64,000 nt of DNA from Sporosarcina sp. Marseille-Q4063 (GTDB taxonomy: Bacteria; Bacillota; Bacilli; Bacillales_A; Planococcaceae), in contig NZ_CP070502.1 in the NCBI RefSeq assembly GCF_018309085.1, positions 3,157,001 through 3,221,000 of the forward strand. Reading direction: 5' to 3'. The translations under genes were made by a program, and so were the position numbers. Of this stretch, positions 44,927 to 53,100 are shown in pieces; within the stretch, counting starts at the first letter, position 1; each line of letters starts with the position of its first letter. The notes beneath the pieces were generated by a model that made no database searches, had not been told where the DNA came from, and worked only from the letters and a program-made list of their open reading frames with translations.

Positions 44927-45363
44927 ATTGAATTTGAAGAAAGATGAACAATTCTTGGATGGATTACTTTTTTTGGTTGCTTATAAAAGTTGTCTTTGGA
45001 GATTACAAAATTAAAATAACATAATTTCGACCCGTTATTATTTAATACTGTCTTCCATTTGTGTTCAGAAAATTGTGCACTCATGATATAGTAAAATCAT
45101 ACTAGAGAAATTTACATTCCAAAATAAAAATCTGATTATAAAGAGTTAACATTTAAAGATATTCTAATTGGAATTGATTCAGACTATAGGCAAATAATAG
45201 ATTCAAATATCATGACTGCCGGAAAGGCTGGTGTAGATACCAAGACTGGGTGACAATGTAAGTGCCGGAAAAAAGTAACTGTTACTAATTATACTGACCC
45301 TATAATCAGGACCTATAAAGAGATGTGAACCGTGTTATTTGAACAAGAGGGAGGAATTTTAAA
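44927..45363. other. Gene-free, degraded stretch
   Basis: No intact gene. At 45126-45255 a frame reading SDYKELTFKDILIGIDSDYRQIID then meets a stop, and another frame continues CRKKVTVTNYTDP, so this looks like a decayed coding region of unknown family. GAACAAGAGGGAGGAA at the end is the ribosome site of the next gene. Confidence 0.4.
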
Positions 45364-46119
45364 TTGAGTAATAGATTAAAGGAGTTCTTAGCGGAAGCGA
45401 ACTATGTAAATCTTGCCTTGGAAACAGAAGATGAAAGAATTATTGGTCTTACAAAAGATCTGTGTTATTTATCTCATAACGTATCTGCGAGACTATTATA
45501 TTATTATACTTTGTGCAATAAACTGCAAAATGTATTTTTGGAAGAAAGAAATGAATTTGAGTTAATGTATGCTGAAGTAGATAACAAATCAAACGATGCT
45601 ACCGAAATTTCATTTGACAGTGAAATTACCAAATCAAGATCCCTAGAAAGGCAATGGTTATTCGGTGAAGCTACAGAGGTTCAAGAAGCGGCAGTTTCTA
45701 TTGGTGTTTATCTTAAAGCATATGCAATGTTGGAAGACGTTTTAAATGAGATTTGTAATATTTATCAGGAATTAAAAGGTTTATCAGCTAGTTATAGAGA
45801 GCTGGACGGTGGTGGTATCGTGAGGGCATCTTTATATATAAAGAATGCTGTAGGCATTAACAGTAGTTTATCGCGTGATTGGCAGTTGCTTCGTCACTGG
45901 AATACAATTAGAAATCAGGTGATGCATGAAGACGCTAAAATGAATTCTAATCCTAAATTATTAGAGTCAATAAATATGTTAGGCATTAATTCTATTCGGG
46001 ATACAACAATTGGTAAAACTGAGGTAATAAATATTACATTACAAAACGTTAAAGATTTTTTAATTCTAATTGATAAATGTTTATCGGCATTTGTATTGCA
46101 TGAGGATTATTGGGAATAA
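45364..46119 (+). CDS. HEPN-motif hypothetical protein
   Basis: A 251-residue, largely helical protein with no signal or membrane span. Residues 178-190 read HWNTIRNQVMHED, containing R-N-x3-H (Arg183 to His188), the catalytic signature of HEPN ribonucleases, set between long helices as in that fold. HEPN proteins often serve as RNA-cleaving toxins or phage-defence effectors. TTG 45364 follows GGGAGG. It lies next to a ParA-type operon and broken restriction genes. The wider family is not recognised. Confidence 0.6.
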   Translation: MSNRLKEFLAEANYVNLALETEDERIIGLTKDLCYLSHNVSARLLYYYTLCNKLQNVFLEERNEFELMYAEVDNKSNDATEISFDSEITKSRSLERQWLFGEATEVQEAAVSIGVYLKAYAMLEDVLNEICNIYQELKGLSASYRELDGGGIVRASLYIKNAVGINSSLSRDWQLLRHWNTIRNQVMHEDAKMNSNPKLLESINMLGINSIRDTTIGKTEVINITLQNVKDFLILIDKCLSAFVLHEDYWE

Positions 46120-46155
46120 GTTTCTGAAACCTTGTGTATAACATTACTCGATTTG

Positions 46156-46273
46156 GAAACCTGTGCGGGCCAATATTTAAAATGGATTGGGATATTGACT
46201 ATATATGATTTTGTCGTTATCCTCTTTTTTATCTAAAATAGAAAATTGCTATATTGTAATGTACAAAGGTACC
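46156..46273. repeat. GGTACC repeat, decayed and shortened copy
   Basis: About 118 bases. AACCTGTGCGGG, the central GGGATATTGACTATAT stem region, and the right part ATTGTAATGTACAAAGGTACC remain; the AATACACTACAATTG segment is mostly lost. The 340 bases between it and the ParA-type gene (46274-46614) contain only a weak 65-codon hydrophobic ORF without a ribosome site. Confidence 0.72.
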
Positions 46274-46614
46274 ATTTCACAGACAAACGGGTTATAGGAT
46301 ATTCCAAAGCCTGAATTACCACGTAAAAGAATGGTGTAATTTCTGCTACCGATTATATGCTTTATTGGATTGTTCTATTTATTATCAATGCCAATTTATA
46401 TGCTGAAATCCCTGGGAGTATTAAACATTATAGCGACTTAGACCTATTATCTTTTTACTATAATAACCTTGTATTAATATTCTGTTATTGGTATTCTATT
46501 AGTAAGACTTTATTGATTATTTTAGTGAAAAGTTCATTGACTGGATACTATTGAGAGTCTAAAGGTCCATATTAACATGTTCAAAAATATACTTCCTTGG
46601 AAAGGGTGCTTATC

Positions 46615-47502
46615 TTGAGTAATGTAATTTCTTTTCTTAATATGAAGGGGGGAGTCGGTAAAACGACTCTTTGTAAGGAAATCGGCTTTTATTTATCTAA
46701 AAATAATAAAAAGGTTCTATTAATTGATGTTGATCCACAGGGAAATTTAACGCAGTCAATATTTGAAAAGTTCAACTACAAACACCACTATGAAACAGAC
46801 AACGAAATCAATTACAAATACACCGTTTGTACTTCAACTATTAACAAGGTATTTGAATATACATCATTAGTTGATAGTCTCAAGGAGGAAGAATGCATTC
46901 TTGAATTAAATGATACCCTTTCAATTATACCTGGCGATTTAAATACAGTCTTTTTTGAAAGATCAAACGGCGGGTCAGAAAAAGAAAACGCTATTAAAAA
47001 TTTTATCGAAGACTTTCAACTTAAAGATAAATATGATTATATATTAATGGATTGTCCACCTACATATTCTTTTTACACGACTGCGGCATTATTAGCTAGC
47101 GATTTCTATTTATCTCCAATTCATCCTGATTCCTATTCTATCCTCGGAATTGATTTATTGTTTCAAGTAGTTGACAGACTAAAAAAAGTTCATAGGGATA
47201 GATTTAAAATAACCCCTCTAGAACATTTAGGTGTTATTTTTACCAATATACCAAGGGAAGCAAGTATCTCTACTGGAATGAGACGGATGATACAAGACAT
47301 AAAAGAAAGTAGTACATTAAATAGTTTGGAAGTAATTTTTTTCAATGAATACTTTCATAATAATCCTGAATTTCCTAAAAGAATAGATTACTTTATAGAA
47401 GATTCTAGAAGCGATTACTCATATAAAAATTTGCGAACAATAGTAAAAGAATTTGATGAAAAAATTAACAGTTTTAAACCAGAGGAATCCGGGGTGAGAT
47501 AG
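46615..47502 (+). CDS. ParA/Soj-type (AAA_31) ATPase
   Basis: A 295-residue ATPase. The deviant Walker A is MKGGVGKTT with the signature first Lys, followed by LLIDVDPQGNLTQS and Walker B YILMDCPP. ParA proteins form DNA-bound dimers that move cargo or plasmids. TTG 46615 lies eight bases after AAAGGG. It is followed at 2 and 4 bases by two small helical proteins and not by a parB gene, so a role other than chromosome partition is likely. The operon is AT-rich compared with flanking genes. Confidence 0.88.
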   Translation: MSNVISFLNMKGGVGKTTLCKEIGFYLSKNNKKVLLIDVDPQGNLTQSIFEKFNYKHHYETDNEINYKYTVCTSTINKVFEYTSLVDSLKEEECILELNDTLSIIPGDLNTVFFERSNGGSEKENAIKNFIEDFQLKDKYDYILMDCPPTYSFYTTAALLASDFYLSPIHPDSYSILGIDLLFQVVDRLKKVHRDRFKITPLEHLGVIFTNIPREASISTGMRRMIQDIKESSTLNSLEVIFFNEYFHNNPEFPKRIDYFIEDSRSDYSYKNLRTIVKEFDEKINSFKPEESGVR

Positions 47503-47504
47503 AA

Positions 47505-47942
47505 ATGCTTGTTAGGGGTAATCAGAGCAAGGCTAACCAAATTATTACAGATAAAATTAACATGATTAGAAAATCGGATAGCGAGGATAAAATTCGTGTT
47601 GAATTATATAGTATAATTACTTTTATGATTCTATCTACAGAAATTTTCCCTAAAAATATTGATATCAAAAGGTTTTTAATAGATAAGGATGATATATTTA
47701 AAGAATTTAGACCGTATTTATATGCTAGTCGAACGATTTTATTGGCTAGAATTTTAAGGGTTATTAGTTCGAAAGAAAAAAGGTTTCTATACAATTTTTC
47801 ATTGGATTTAAAAAGTAAACTTGATGAGTTTTCCGAATCGGAAAACTCAGGAAAACTAATTGTTGGGAAGAGCTCGGAAAGGTCACGAAAATCGAAAAAT
47901 TATACTGATTCTTTATTTGAAAGGTTTAAACGAGAGGAATGA
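47505..47942 (+). CDS. Hypothetical helical protein in the ParA operon
   Basis: A 145-residue protein, helical throughout, no signal or membrane span. It ends in a basic, Ser-rich tail (SSERSRKSKNYTDSLFERF), which could contact DNA or the ATPase. It starts 2 bases after the parA-like stop and ends 4 bases before the next ATG, so the three are translated together. I do not recognise the family. It might fill the adaptor role that ParB has in partition systems. Confidence 0.6.
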   Translation: MLVRGNQSKANQIITDKINMIRKSDSEDKIRVELYSIITFMILSTEIFPKNIDIKRFLIDKDDIFKEFRPYLYASRTILLARILRVISSKEKRFLYNFSLDLKSKLDEFSESENSGKLIVGKSSERSRKSKNYTDSLFERFKREE

Positions 47943-47946
47943 TTTA

Positions 47947-48618
47947 ATGTTCAATCCAGAGTTTGAAAAATATAAATCTTTTATCGAACAATACTATCCA
48001 GAATCTGGTGTAATAAGTAATCCTGTTATAAGAGAAATTTATAACTCTGTTAACAAAAGTATAAATTTCATGAAGATGATTAAGAACATAGATAGTACAA
48101 TTAATAGTGAACGAAAAAAGTTGTATAACGACTTCAATTTAATTCATTTAAGGGTTTTGTATCATTTACCTTCGAATGATGTGTTTATCAATAATATCCT
48201 AGTAAGACTAACATCTGAAAATATCTTAAGATTAGCTGTGTCTTTTATCAATCCGCAAAGCGATTCAATTTCGAATATGACTTATTCACAAATGATAGAA
48301 GAATTGAAACAAAAAGGTTTCCCACAACGATATCCAGACTTATATAATAATATTACAAATTATTTTGGAAGATACTCTAAAGATGTTCACGGGGAAACTA
48401 TACATAGGTATTCAGAAAATGATTTATTAATGATGATTCGTAAAAAGAAAGATGTGAAGAGCCTAGCTAGTCTATCAAAAGTTTATGAAAATATTGTCGA
48501 TGATATTGTTCCATTCTTTTTAAAGGAATTATCAACGGAAAAGACCAAGATAGAAACCCCTGTGTTGAGTCAAATGTATACAATATTAGGTGAAGATATA
48601 TATAATCAATTTTTTTAA
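47947..48618 (+). CDS. Hypothetical helical protein with HEPN-like motif
   Basis: A 223-residue helical protein. The segment NYFGRYSKDVHGE has Arg142 and His148 six apart, compatible with the Rx4-6H motif of HEPN-type proteins, and it follows a helix (ENILRLAVSF) as such families show. ATG 47947 lies behind GAGAGGAA; an earlier in-frame start overlaps the previous gene heavily. It is the last gene of the ParA operon. The HEPN link is suggestive only. Confidence 0.55.
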   Translation: MFNPEFEKYKSFIEQYYPESGVISNPVIREIYNSVNKSINFMKMIKNIDSTINSERKKLYNDFNLIHLRVLYHLPSNDVFINNILVRLTSENILRLAVSFINPQSDSISNMTYSQMIEELKQKGFPQRYPDLYNNITNYFGRYSKDVHGETIHRYSENDLLMMIRKKKDVKSLASLSKVYENIVDDIVPFFLKELSTEKTKIETPVLSQMYTILGEDIYNQFF

Positions 48619-49227
48619 GGTAAGGATTAATTCATCCTCGAAATTGGGTTTAGGTAGTGACTTAGTACAACAGCGAATAAGAGGTTTATTAATTTGAAAA
48701 GTGCATAGGTGGAGGGCAAGGTTGTATCCATTAATTAGTTTGATGCCATGTACATCACCAAACTGCTTAGCTTGCGGAGAATAGTCACTAGTCGTGATTA
48801 AATAGGCACCTTGGGCATTGCGTGTCACGATATTTGAATGTAGCACCGCTGGTGGATCAAAACTGATTTGATTCTCCGGTTTGTAGCATTTTACTTGAAC
48901 TAAATAAACATCGCGGTTGGGAAGGGTGTGTAGGATATCAACCCCGTAGTCACCTGACGCTTGAGTGACCTTTGCCCTTCCACTAAGCACATCCTGCATA
49001 ATATCATCAACAAGTGTCCCGAAAATTTAGTTCTCAATCTTAAGTGGGGGACCTTTTCCTTTTTTATTCTGCTCCTGCTTATCCTCATCCCTAAATCGAT
49101 GATAAATTCCCAGCGAAAACGTCTCAAACAGTAAAGACCTGGTTTTAATAAGTGAACTGGCAACCAAAAATACACGATTATCTAGATGCCAGTTTACTTT
49201 TTTATTCAAAATCCAATTTATAATCAC
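48586..49227 (-). pseudogene. Mrr-like restriction endonuclease gene broken by an in-frame stop
   Basis: One minus-strand frame runs from 49227 to 48586 but is cut by TAA at 49027-49029. The N-terminal part has VFLVASSLIKTRSLLFETFSLGIY; after the stop it resumes IFGTLVDDIMQDVLSG and the Mrr_cat core: GDYGVDIL, YLVQVKCYK (catalytic Asp and Gln-x-Lys) and FGDVHGIKLING. Such enzymes cut modified DNA. Apart from the stop the catalytic part looks sound. It converges on the ParA operon, overlapping its last gene. Confidence 0.8.
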
Positions 49228-50239
49228 CAGCCTTGATCAACTTCAGGTTTCTGGAAAATATATAAATCAGTCCGAGATTCAGTACAATCGGCAAGATTAA
49301 AAACGTGCTGAGCATGATGGATATATTTTTCTGTGACCAACCGCCCTCTGCTAGATTTATATAATTCAAAGGTCCGACCAAACCGGATAAGCCAAATCCT
49401 GCACTGTAAGGGGTGCCTTGAATATTTAATACGCCGGCCAATCCTCCGAGCACTGCTGCCGTGATCAGCATAGGTAAGGCGATATTAGGTTTCATCAAAA
49501 AGTTTTTCATTTGAATTTTAGGAGAACCGAGTACATGCGCCAAAGCAGTGCCGAGGGAGTTCGCTTTGTAGCTGGCGATGGCTAATCCTACGCCTGCAGC
49601 TACAATCCCTAAATTCGCTGCACCGGCTCCCACCCCTGATAGCATGATGACAGTTGCAACACCTACAGTAGAAATAGGAAGTAATATGATAGTGCAGAAA
49701 ATCACGGCAATGATTGCACCCATTAGGACTGGTTGCAATGAAGTCACATTTGAAATTGCGACCCCAATGATACCCGTTGAATGTTTCATGTAAGGAAGTA
49801 TCGTATAACCAATCATACCGGGAACTAATATACTTAATGTAGGCAACACTAGAATGGAATAAGCTTCTAATTTATCGCCGAGCAACTGAACGAATAAAAC
49901 AGCTAAGGCAGCTGTAATTCCTGTATTAAGAACGATCCCGATCCCGTTAAGCGCGAATAATCCATCGGCTGTTTTCTGAACAGCTCCACTTCCGACCATA
50001 GCGGCAATCCCTACACTTGCTGTTTGAATGGGCGTCAGTTTAAATGTAATCCCCACCATCACCCCAATTAGTACAGGCAACAGGCTCATAACAAATACAG
50101 TGATATCAAAAACATGCTGAAGTGCAGGAAAATAAGGAATCAATAATTTAAGAATCTCTCCCATTAATGCATTAGGAATTAATGCAACAACAATCCCGAT
50201 ACTCATTCCATTAAGTAACTTACCAACAAAATCCTTCAT
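49202..50239 (-). CDS. PfoR-like PTS EIIC-type membrane protein
   Basis: A 345-residue protein with about ten spans, of the EIIC_2 family to which Clostridium PfoR belongs. Typical stretches are KLLNGMSIGIVVALIPNALMGE, GIAAMVGSGAV and LSGVGAGAANLGIVAAGVGLAIASYKANSLGTALAHVLGSP. No EIIA or EIIB partner is near, so phosphotransfer is uncertain; it may transport or sense. Its last 26 bases overlap the broken Mrr gene. Confidence 0.85.
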   Translation of the reverse strand: MKDFVGKLLNGMSIGIVVALIPNALMGEILKLLIPYFPALQHVFDITVFVMSLLPVLIGVMVGITFKLTPIQTASVGIAAMVGSGAVQKTADGLFALNGIGIVLNTGITAALAVLFVQLLGDKLEAYSILVLPTLSILVPGMIGYTILPYMKHSTGIIGVAISNVTSLQPVLMGAIIAVIFCTIILLPISTVGVATVIMLSGVGAGAANLGIVAAGVGLAIASYKANSLGTALAHVLGSPKIQMKNFLMKPNIALPMLITAAVLGGLAGVLNIQGTPYSAGFGLSGLVGPLNYINLAEGGWSQKNISIMLSTFLILPIVLNLGLIYIFSRNLKLIKAGDYKLDFE

Positions 50240-50383
50240 TCCACATAACCCCTATCATGTTGTAATTCGAATAACTATAGGCAATATTACGAAAATAGTC
50301 AATGTTAGTTTATGCTTAGTGGGGCGGGTACAAAGTGTTAGTTACCACAGTCTGAAGGGCGCCCTTGAATGATACCCTTGAAA

Positions 50384-50529
50384 GGTACCTGTGCGAGAAA
50401 CTATTCGAACAATACACTACAATTGCATAAATTGAAAAGGGGATCTCGACTGTATAAGGCTTTGTCGATATCCCTTTGGTTATTTATCCAATGTGGTGAA
50501 TTGTCATAATTGCACCGTGCACAGGTACC
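50384..50529. repeat. GGTACC palindromic repeat, full copy 7
   Basis: A 146-bp copy upstream of the PfoR-like gene. Its left flank CCTTGAA is doubled (CTTGAATGATACC then CTTGAAAGGTACC), another end duplication stopping after six element bases. Confidence 0.94.
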
Positions 50530-50661
50530 TTTTATGGCAGTTGGATTAAATTTAAATAGGGAATTAACTCCGTTATAAATCATGCATAAAAGCAGGCATA
50601 TTAAAGGGATTATTGCACTTTTGTCGAAAGGTATCAAAGAAGGGTGGAGTTAAGTGGATAG

Positions 50662-50886
50662 AAAGGTAGAAATAATATTTTCTTAGCCAAAAACCATGTT
50701 ACTTTTAGGTATAAGGGAGATTGGCATCGTGCGGTTATGAAACGTACCGAGATTGGAGAAATTAAAGATTTGGTTCCTATAGGAGATCATAGTATTTTTA
50801 CTCAAACTGAAAAGAACGAAATCATTAAGGCAGTCGACCCGATAGATTCGAGAAAAAGAATAGACAATATGTTTGCTTCAAAATAA
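50662..50886 (+). pseudogene. Fragment of an unknown gene
   Basis: A frame of about 74 codons without a start codon or ribosome site, reading HVTFRYKGDWHRAVMKRTEI, GDHSIFTQTEKNEIIKAVD and ending RIDNMFASK and TAA. Coding-like composition and a sound end suggest the C-terminus of a lost gene of unknown family. Confidence 0.45.
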
Positions 50887-50968
50887 ATTGGTATGGAATT
50901 TCACCAGCATTCACTACCGCCTATTATTTATGCCCGCAATGGAAACGCATACTTTTCCATGGATTTCA

Positions 50969-51089
50969 GGTAACCTGCAATACACTGCAATTACATAAAA
51001 ATAGGGATGCCGACAATATAATAATACTTTGTCGATATCCCTTTTTATTGTCCGAAGTCATGAATTGTCATAATTGCACCATCTAAGAT
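50969..51089. repeat. GGTACC repeat, decayed copy
   Basis: The left end is GGTAACCTGC with part of the arm missing; CAATACACTGCAATTACATAAA, the central stem and GAATTGTCATAATTGCACC remain, but the right GGTACC is gone. Confidence 0.78.
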
Positions 51090-51104
51090 ACTTTCTTAAA
51101 TTGC

Positions 51105-51197
51105 ATTCTACTTGGTGTCAATTAGACATCGCGGTCTGGTAGGGTGTGACGATATCAATGATGAACCGCTTAACCATTCCTTTGCTTCCCCACAAAG
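51105..51197 (-). pseudogene. Second fragment of the Mrr-like gene
   Basis: About 90 bases resembling 48890-49000 of the broken Mrr-like gene: TAGACATCGCGGTCTGGTAGGG against TAAACATCGCGGTTGGGAAGGG, then GATATCAA and CACAAAGCACAT against CACTAAGCACAT. It covers only the region around the catalytic core and is frameshifted. It starts right after a decayed repeat copy. Confidence 0.6.
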
Positions 51198-51201
51198 CAC
51201 A

Positions 51202-51597
51202 TTAGTTTATTCTTTCTTCATCACTCAATCCACTAATATTAAATGCCTCTTCTTTATTATCATACCTTGCTAGAAAAATTACTTTCTGATTAACTACTTT
51301 AAAAACAGTATATACAATAGCCTGACCTTTTATTGTGTCATCATCATTTAACCATGTTCCATCTTGCTCTAATACAATGAAGTGATCTTTCGCATATTGG
51401 TTAGTGGTAGCTAATTTTAAATTAGCACGCTCTAACCATTCCCCTAATTCTTGGTGATTTATGACTCCTATGCCTTTAGGTCCAATTAATTCTAACTTAG
51501 AATCGGTCAATTTTGATAATCCTTCTATATCTTTTTGATTAGACAACTCAATCCATGATTCAGCTGTTTCAATTGTTTCAACGGTTATTTGATTCAT
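51202..51597 (-). CDS. SnoaL/NTF2-like small protein
   Basis: A 131-residue single-domain protein of the NTF2/SnoaL-like fold: helix-rich start (ETIETAESWIELSNQKDIEGLSKLTD), then a curved sheet with IKGQAIVYTVFKVVNQKVIFLARY. Such proteins are small enzymes or ligand binders; no specific function can be given. GGAGACGATG supplies the ribosome site. It stands alone between repeat copies. Confidence 0.75.
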   Translation of the reverse strand: MNQITVETIETAESWIELSNQKDIEGLSKLTDSKLELIGPKGIGVINHQELGEWLERANLKLATTNQYAKDHFIVLEQDGTWLNDDDTIKGQAIVYTVFKVVNQKVIFLARYDNKEEAFNISGLSDEERIN

Positions 51598-51635
51598 GTC
51601 ATCGTCTCCTTTTTCTTTATTATATATGAATTTTA

Positions 51636-51794
51636 GGTACCGAATTTCAGGTACCTGTGCGAGAAACTATTCGAACAATACACTACAATTGCATAAAGTG
51701 AAATGGGATATCGACTATACAACACTTTGTCGATAGTTTTTTGGCTTTTTATGCAAGTTCTCGAATTGTCATAATTGCATCTTGCACAGGTACC
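51636..51794. repeat. GGTACC palindromic repeat, full copy 8, with left-end stub
   Basis: The full element is 51650-51794 (145 bp). A stub GGTACC at 51636-51641 precedes it, both behind a GAATTTTA/GAATTTCA flank. The central right arm is damaged (GTCGATAGTTTTTTGG). Confidence 0.93.
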
Positions 51795-51885
51795 TTCAAG
51801 AACCCCAATTTATTATTGTGATAATCATCACATTCATTATTCTTCATTGAATTATACTGGTAGTAGACGTATTTTAGGTACCTAA

Positions 51886-52170
51886 GATATCGCGGAAGGT
51901 TTCACTTCACGGTGCGTTGATAAACAGTTCACACAATATACAAATTTCAGGTACCTGTGCAAGAAACTATTCGAACAATACACTACAATTGCATAAAGTG
52001 AAAAGCGATGACGACTATATAAGGCTTTATCGATATCCTTTTGGCTATTTATACAAGTTCGGGAATAGTCATAATTGCACCTTGCACAGGTACCTTTAAA
52101 GGGTACCTTTAAAGAGATAGTGGGAGGTCTAACTTCACGGTGTCTTGACAACCAGTTCACACAATATACA
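51886..52170. repeat. Long direct repeats flanking a GGTACC element
   Basis: About 58 bases at 51886-51944 recur at 52113-52171 with roughly five in six bases identical; both end CAGTTCACACAATATACAAA. Between them sits repeat copy 9. Both arms are themselves preceded by a stub GGTACC (51877 and 52102), so the duplicated unit is stub plus unique DNA, with a full element between. Confidence 0.85.
51950..52107. repeat. GGTACC palindromic repeat, full copy 9, with right-end stub
   Basis: The full element is 51950-52094 (145 bp). After it GGTACCTTTAAAG is followed by a second GGTACCTTTAAAG, so GGTACC plus flank is doubled. The central stem is imperfect here (GCGATGACGAC against TATCGATATCC). Confidence 0.93.
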
Positions 52171-52270
52171 AAGACTTACCGGTATTGAAATCAAATCTAA
52201 CGTATAATGGGTATTGGGTTAGTTCTTGGCCAAATTGGTAATACATGGTTCTTTTTTTTTAGTCTATTAT

Positions 52271-52285
52271 TGAGAATGATTTTCA
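52271..52285 (+). promoter_or_regulatory. Fur box upstream of the heme-uptake operon
   Basis: TGAGAATGATTTTCA fits the 7-1-7 Fur consensus TGATAATNATTATCA at 13 of 14 defined-position matches or close to it, inside a wider TTATTGA...TCAATAA palindrome. It lies about 170 bases before the first NEAT gene, which has a long leader, and would give iron-dependent repression. Confidence 0.82.
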
Positions 52286-52452
52286 ATAAGGATTAAAAAG
52301 TATTTACATAGTTCTCGTTGTTGATTGATGAACGAGGAGGGGAGGGTTTCCATTTAGGACAGCAATTTCCTAGAAGGCTTACTTTTTGACGTACTATGTA
52401 AGACTGCTAGACCTTTTTATCACGACGACTATATTATTAGGAGGAAATAAGA

Positions 52453-53073
52453 ATGAAGAACAAATTTTCATTTTTAATGACGTTCGCAGTTATATTTTTA
52501 GTTACCATCCTTGTTGCTTCACCAGTGTCTGCTCAGATTGCAGATGGTACATATAAGGTGAATTATGAAATGAAAGAAGCGGGCAGTGCGAACACATCTA
52601 TTGCTGATGGTTACTTTACAAAGCCTGCGACATTAATCGTTGAAAACGGCGTTCAATATATCCAGTTAACGGTAACTGGCAGCAATTATATCAAATCACT
52701 TTCAACACCAGCAGGATCTGTTTCAATTGTTAGCGAGAATAAAGCGAACCAGACTAGAGTCGTGAAGTTTAAAGTGAGTGGTGATTTATCTAAACCTTTA
52801 AATATGAACATGCATATTGTCGTTCCGGATATGTACGATATGACACATACTGCTCGTGCGGTATTTAATGTGAGCGGATTACCGCAAGCTTCTTCAACTG
52901 TAGAACAAAAAGCAGAAAAAAGCGGCGTTGAAACGAACAGCGATGCAGCAGCGAACACAGTAGAGAACCCAAAAACAGGGGATGACTCTCCTATTGGAAT
53001 GTACGTGCTATTAATGCTTGGATCCGCAATTGCTTTATTCGCAATTCGGAAGTTTGGACCTGTACGTAACTAA
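52453..53073 (+). CDS. isdC: Cell-wall anchored NEAT-domain heme-binding protein (IsdC-like)
   Basis: A 206-residue surface protein: signal peptide 1-27, one NEAT domain (about 30-145), a short linker, and sortase-B type sorting signal NPKTG at 172-176 with a hydrophobic tail and positive end. NEAT domains carry heme across the wall. The heme-ligand loop reads YDMTHTAR: the iron-binding Tyr is kept, while the second Tyr of the usual YxxxY is His. AGGAGG precedes ATG 52453. It is the first gene of the Fur-controlled operon. Confidence 0.9.
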   Translation: MKNKFSFLMTFAVIFLVTILVASPVSAQIADGTYKVNYEMKEAGSANTSIADGYFTKPATLIVENGVQYIQLTVTGSNYIKSLSTPAGSVSIVSENKANQTRVVKFKVSGDLSKPLNMNMHIVVPDMYDMTHTARAVFNVSGLPQASSTVEQKAEKSGVETNSDAAANTVENPKTGDDSPIGMYVLLMLGSAIALFAIRKFGPVRN

Positions 53074-53100
53074 TTTAGAGAATCCAAAGGAGAGAAAAAG

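Noticed and set aside
46357..46554. 65-codon hydrophobic ORF
   Set aside because: No ribosome site, low-complexity AT-rich composition and no family resemblance.
51829..51842. GTGATAATCATCAC as a second Fur or Zur site
   Set aside because: Only a 5-bp inverted repeat, poor fit to the Fur 7-1-7 pattern, and no iron gene immediately next to it.
51882..52160. Minus-strand ORF across repeat copy 9, and similar ORFs across copies 7 (50401-50637) and 10 (58489-58761)
   Set aside because: They are translations of the repeat itself (shared GTCARCNYD-like peptide) running into flanking DNA, with no ribosome sites.
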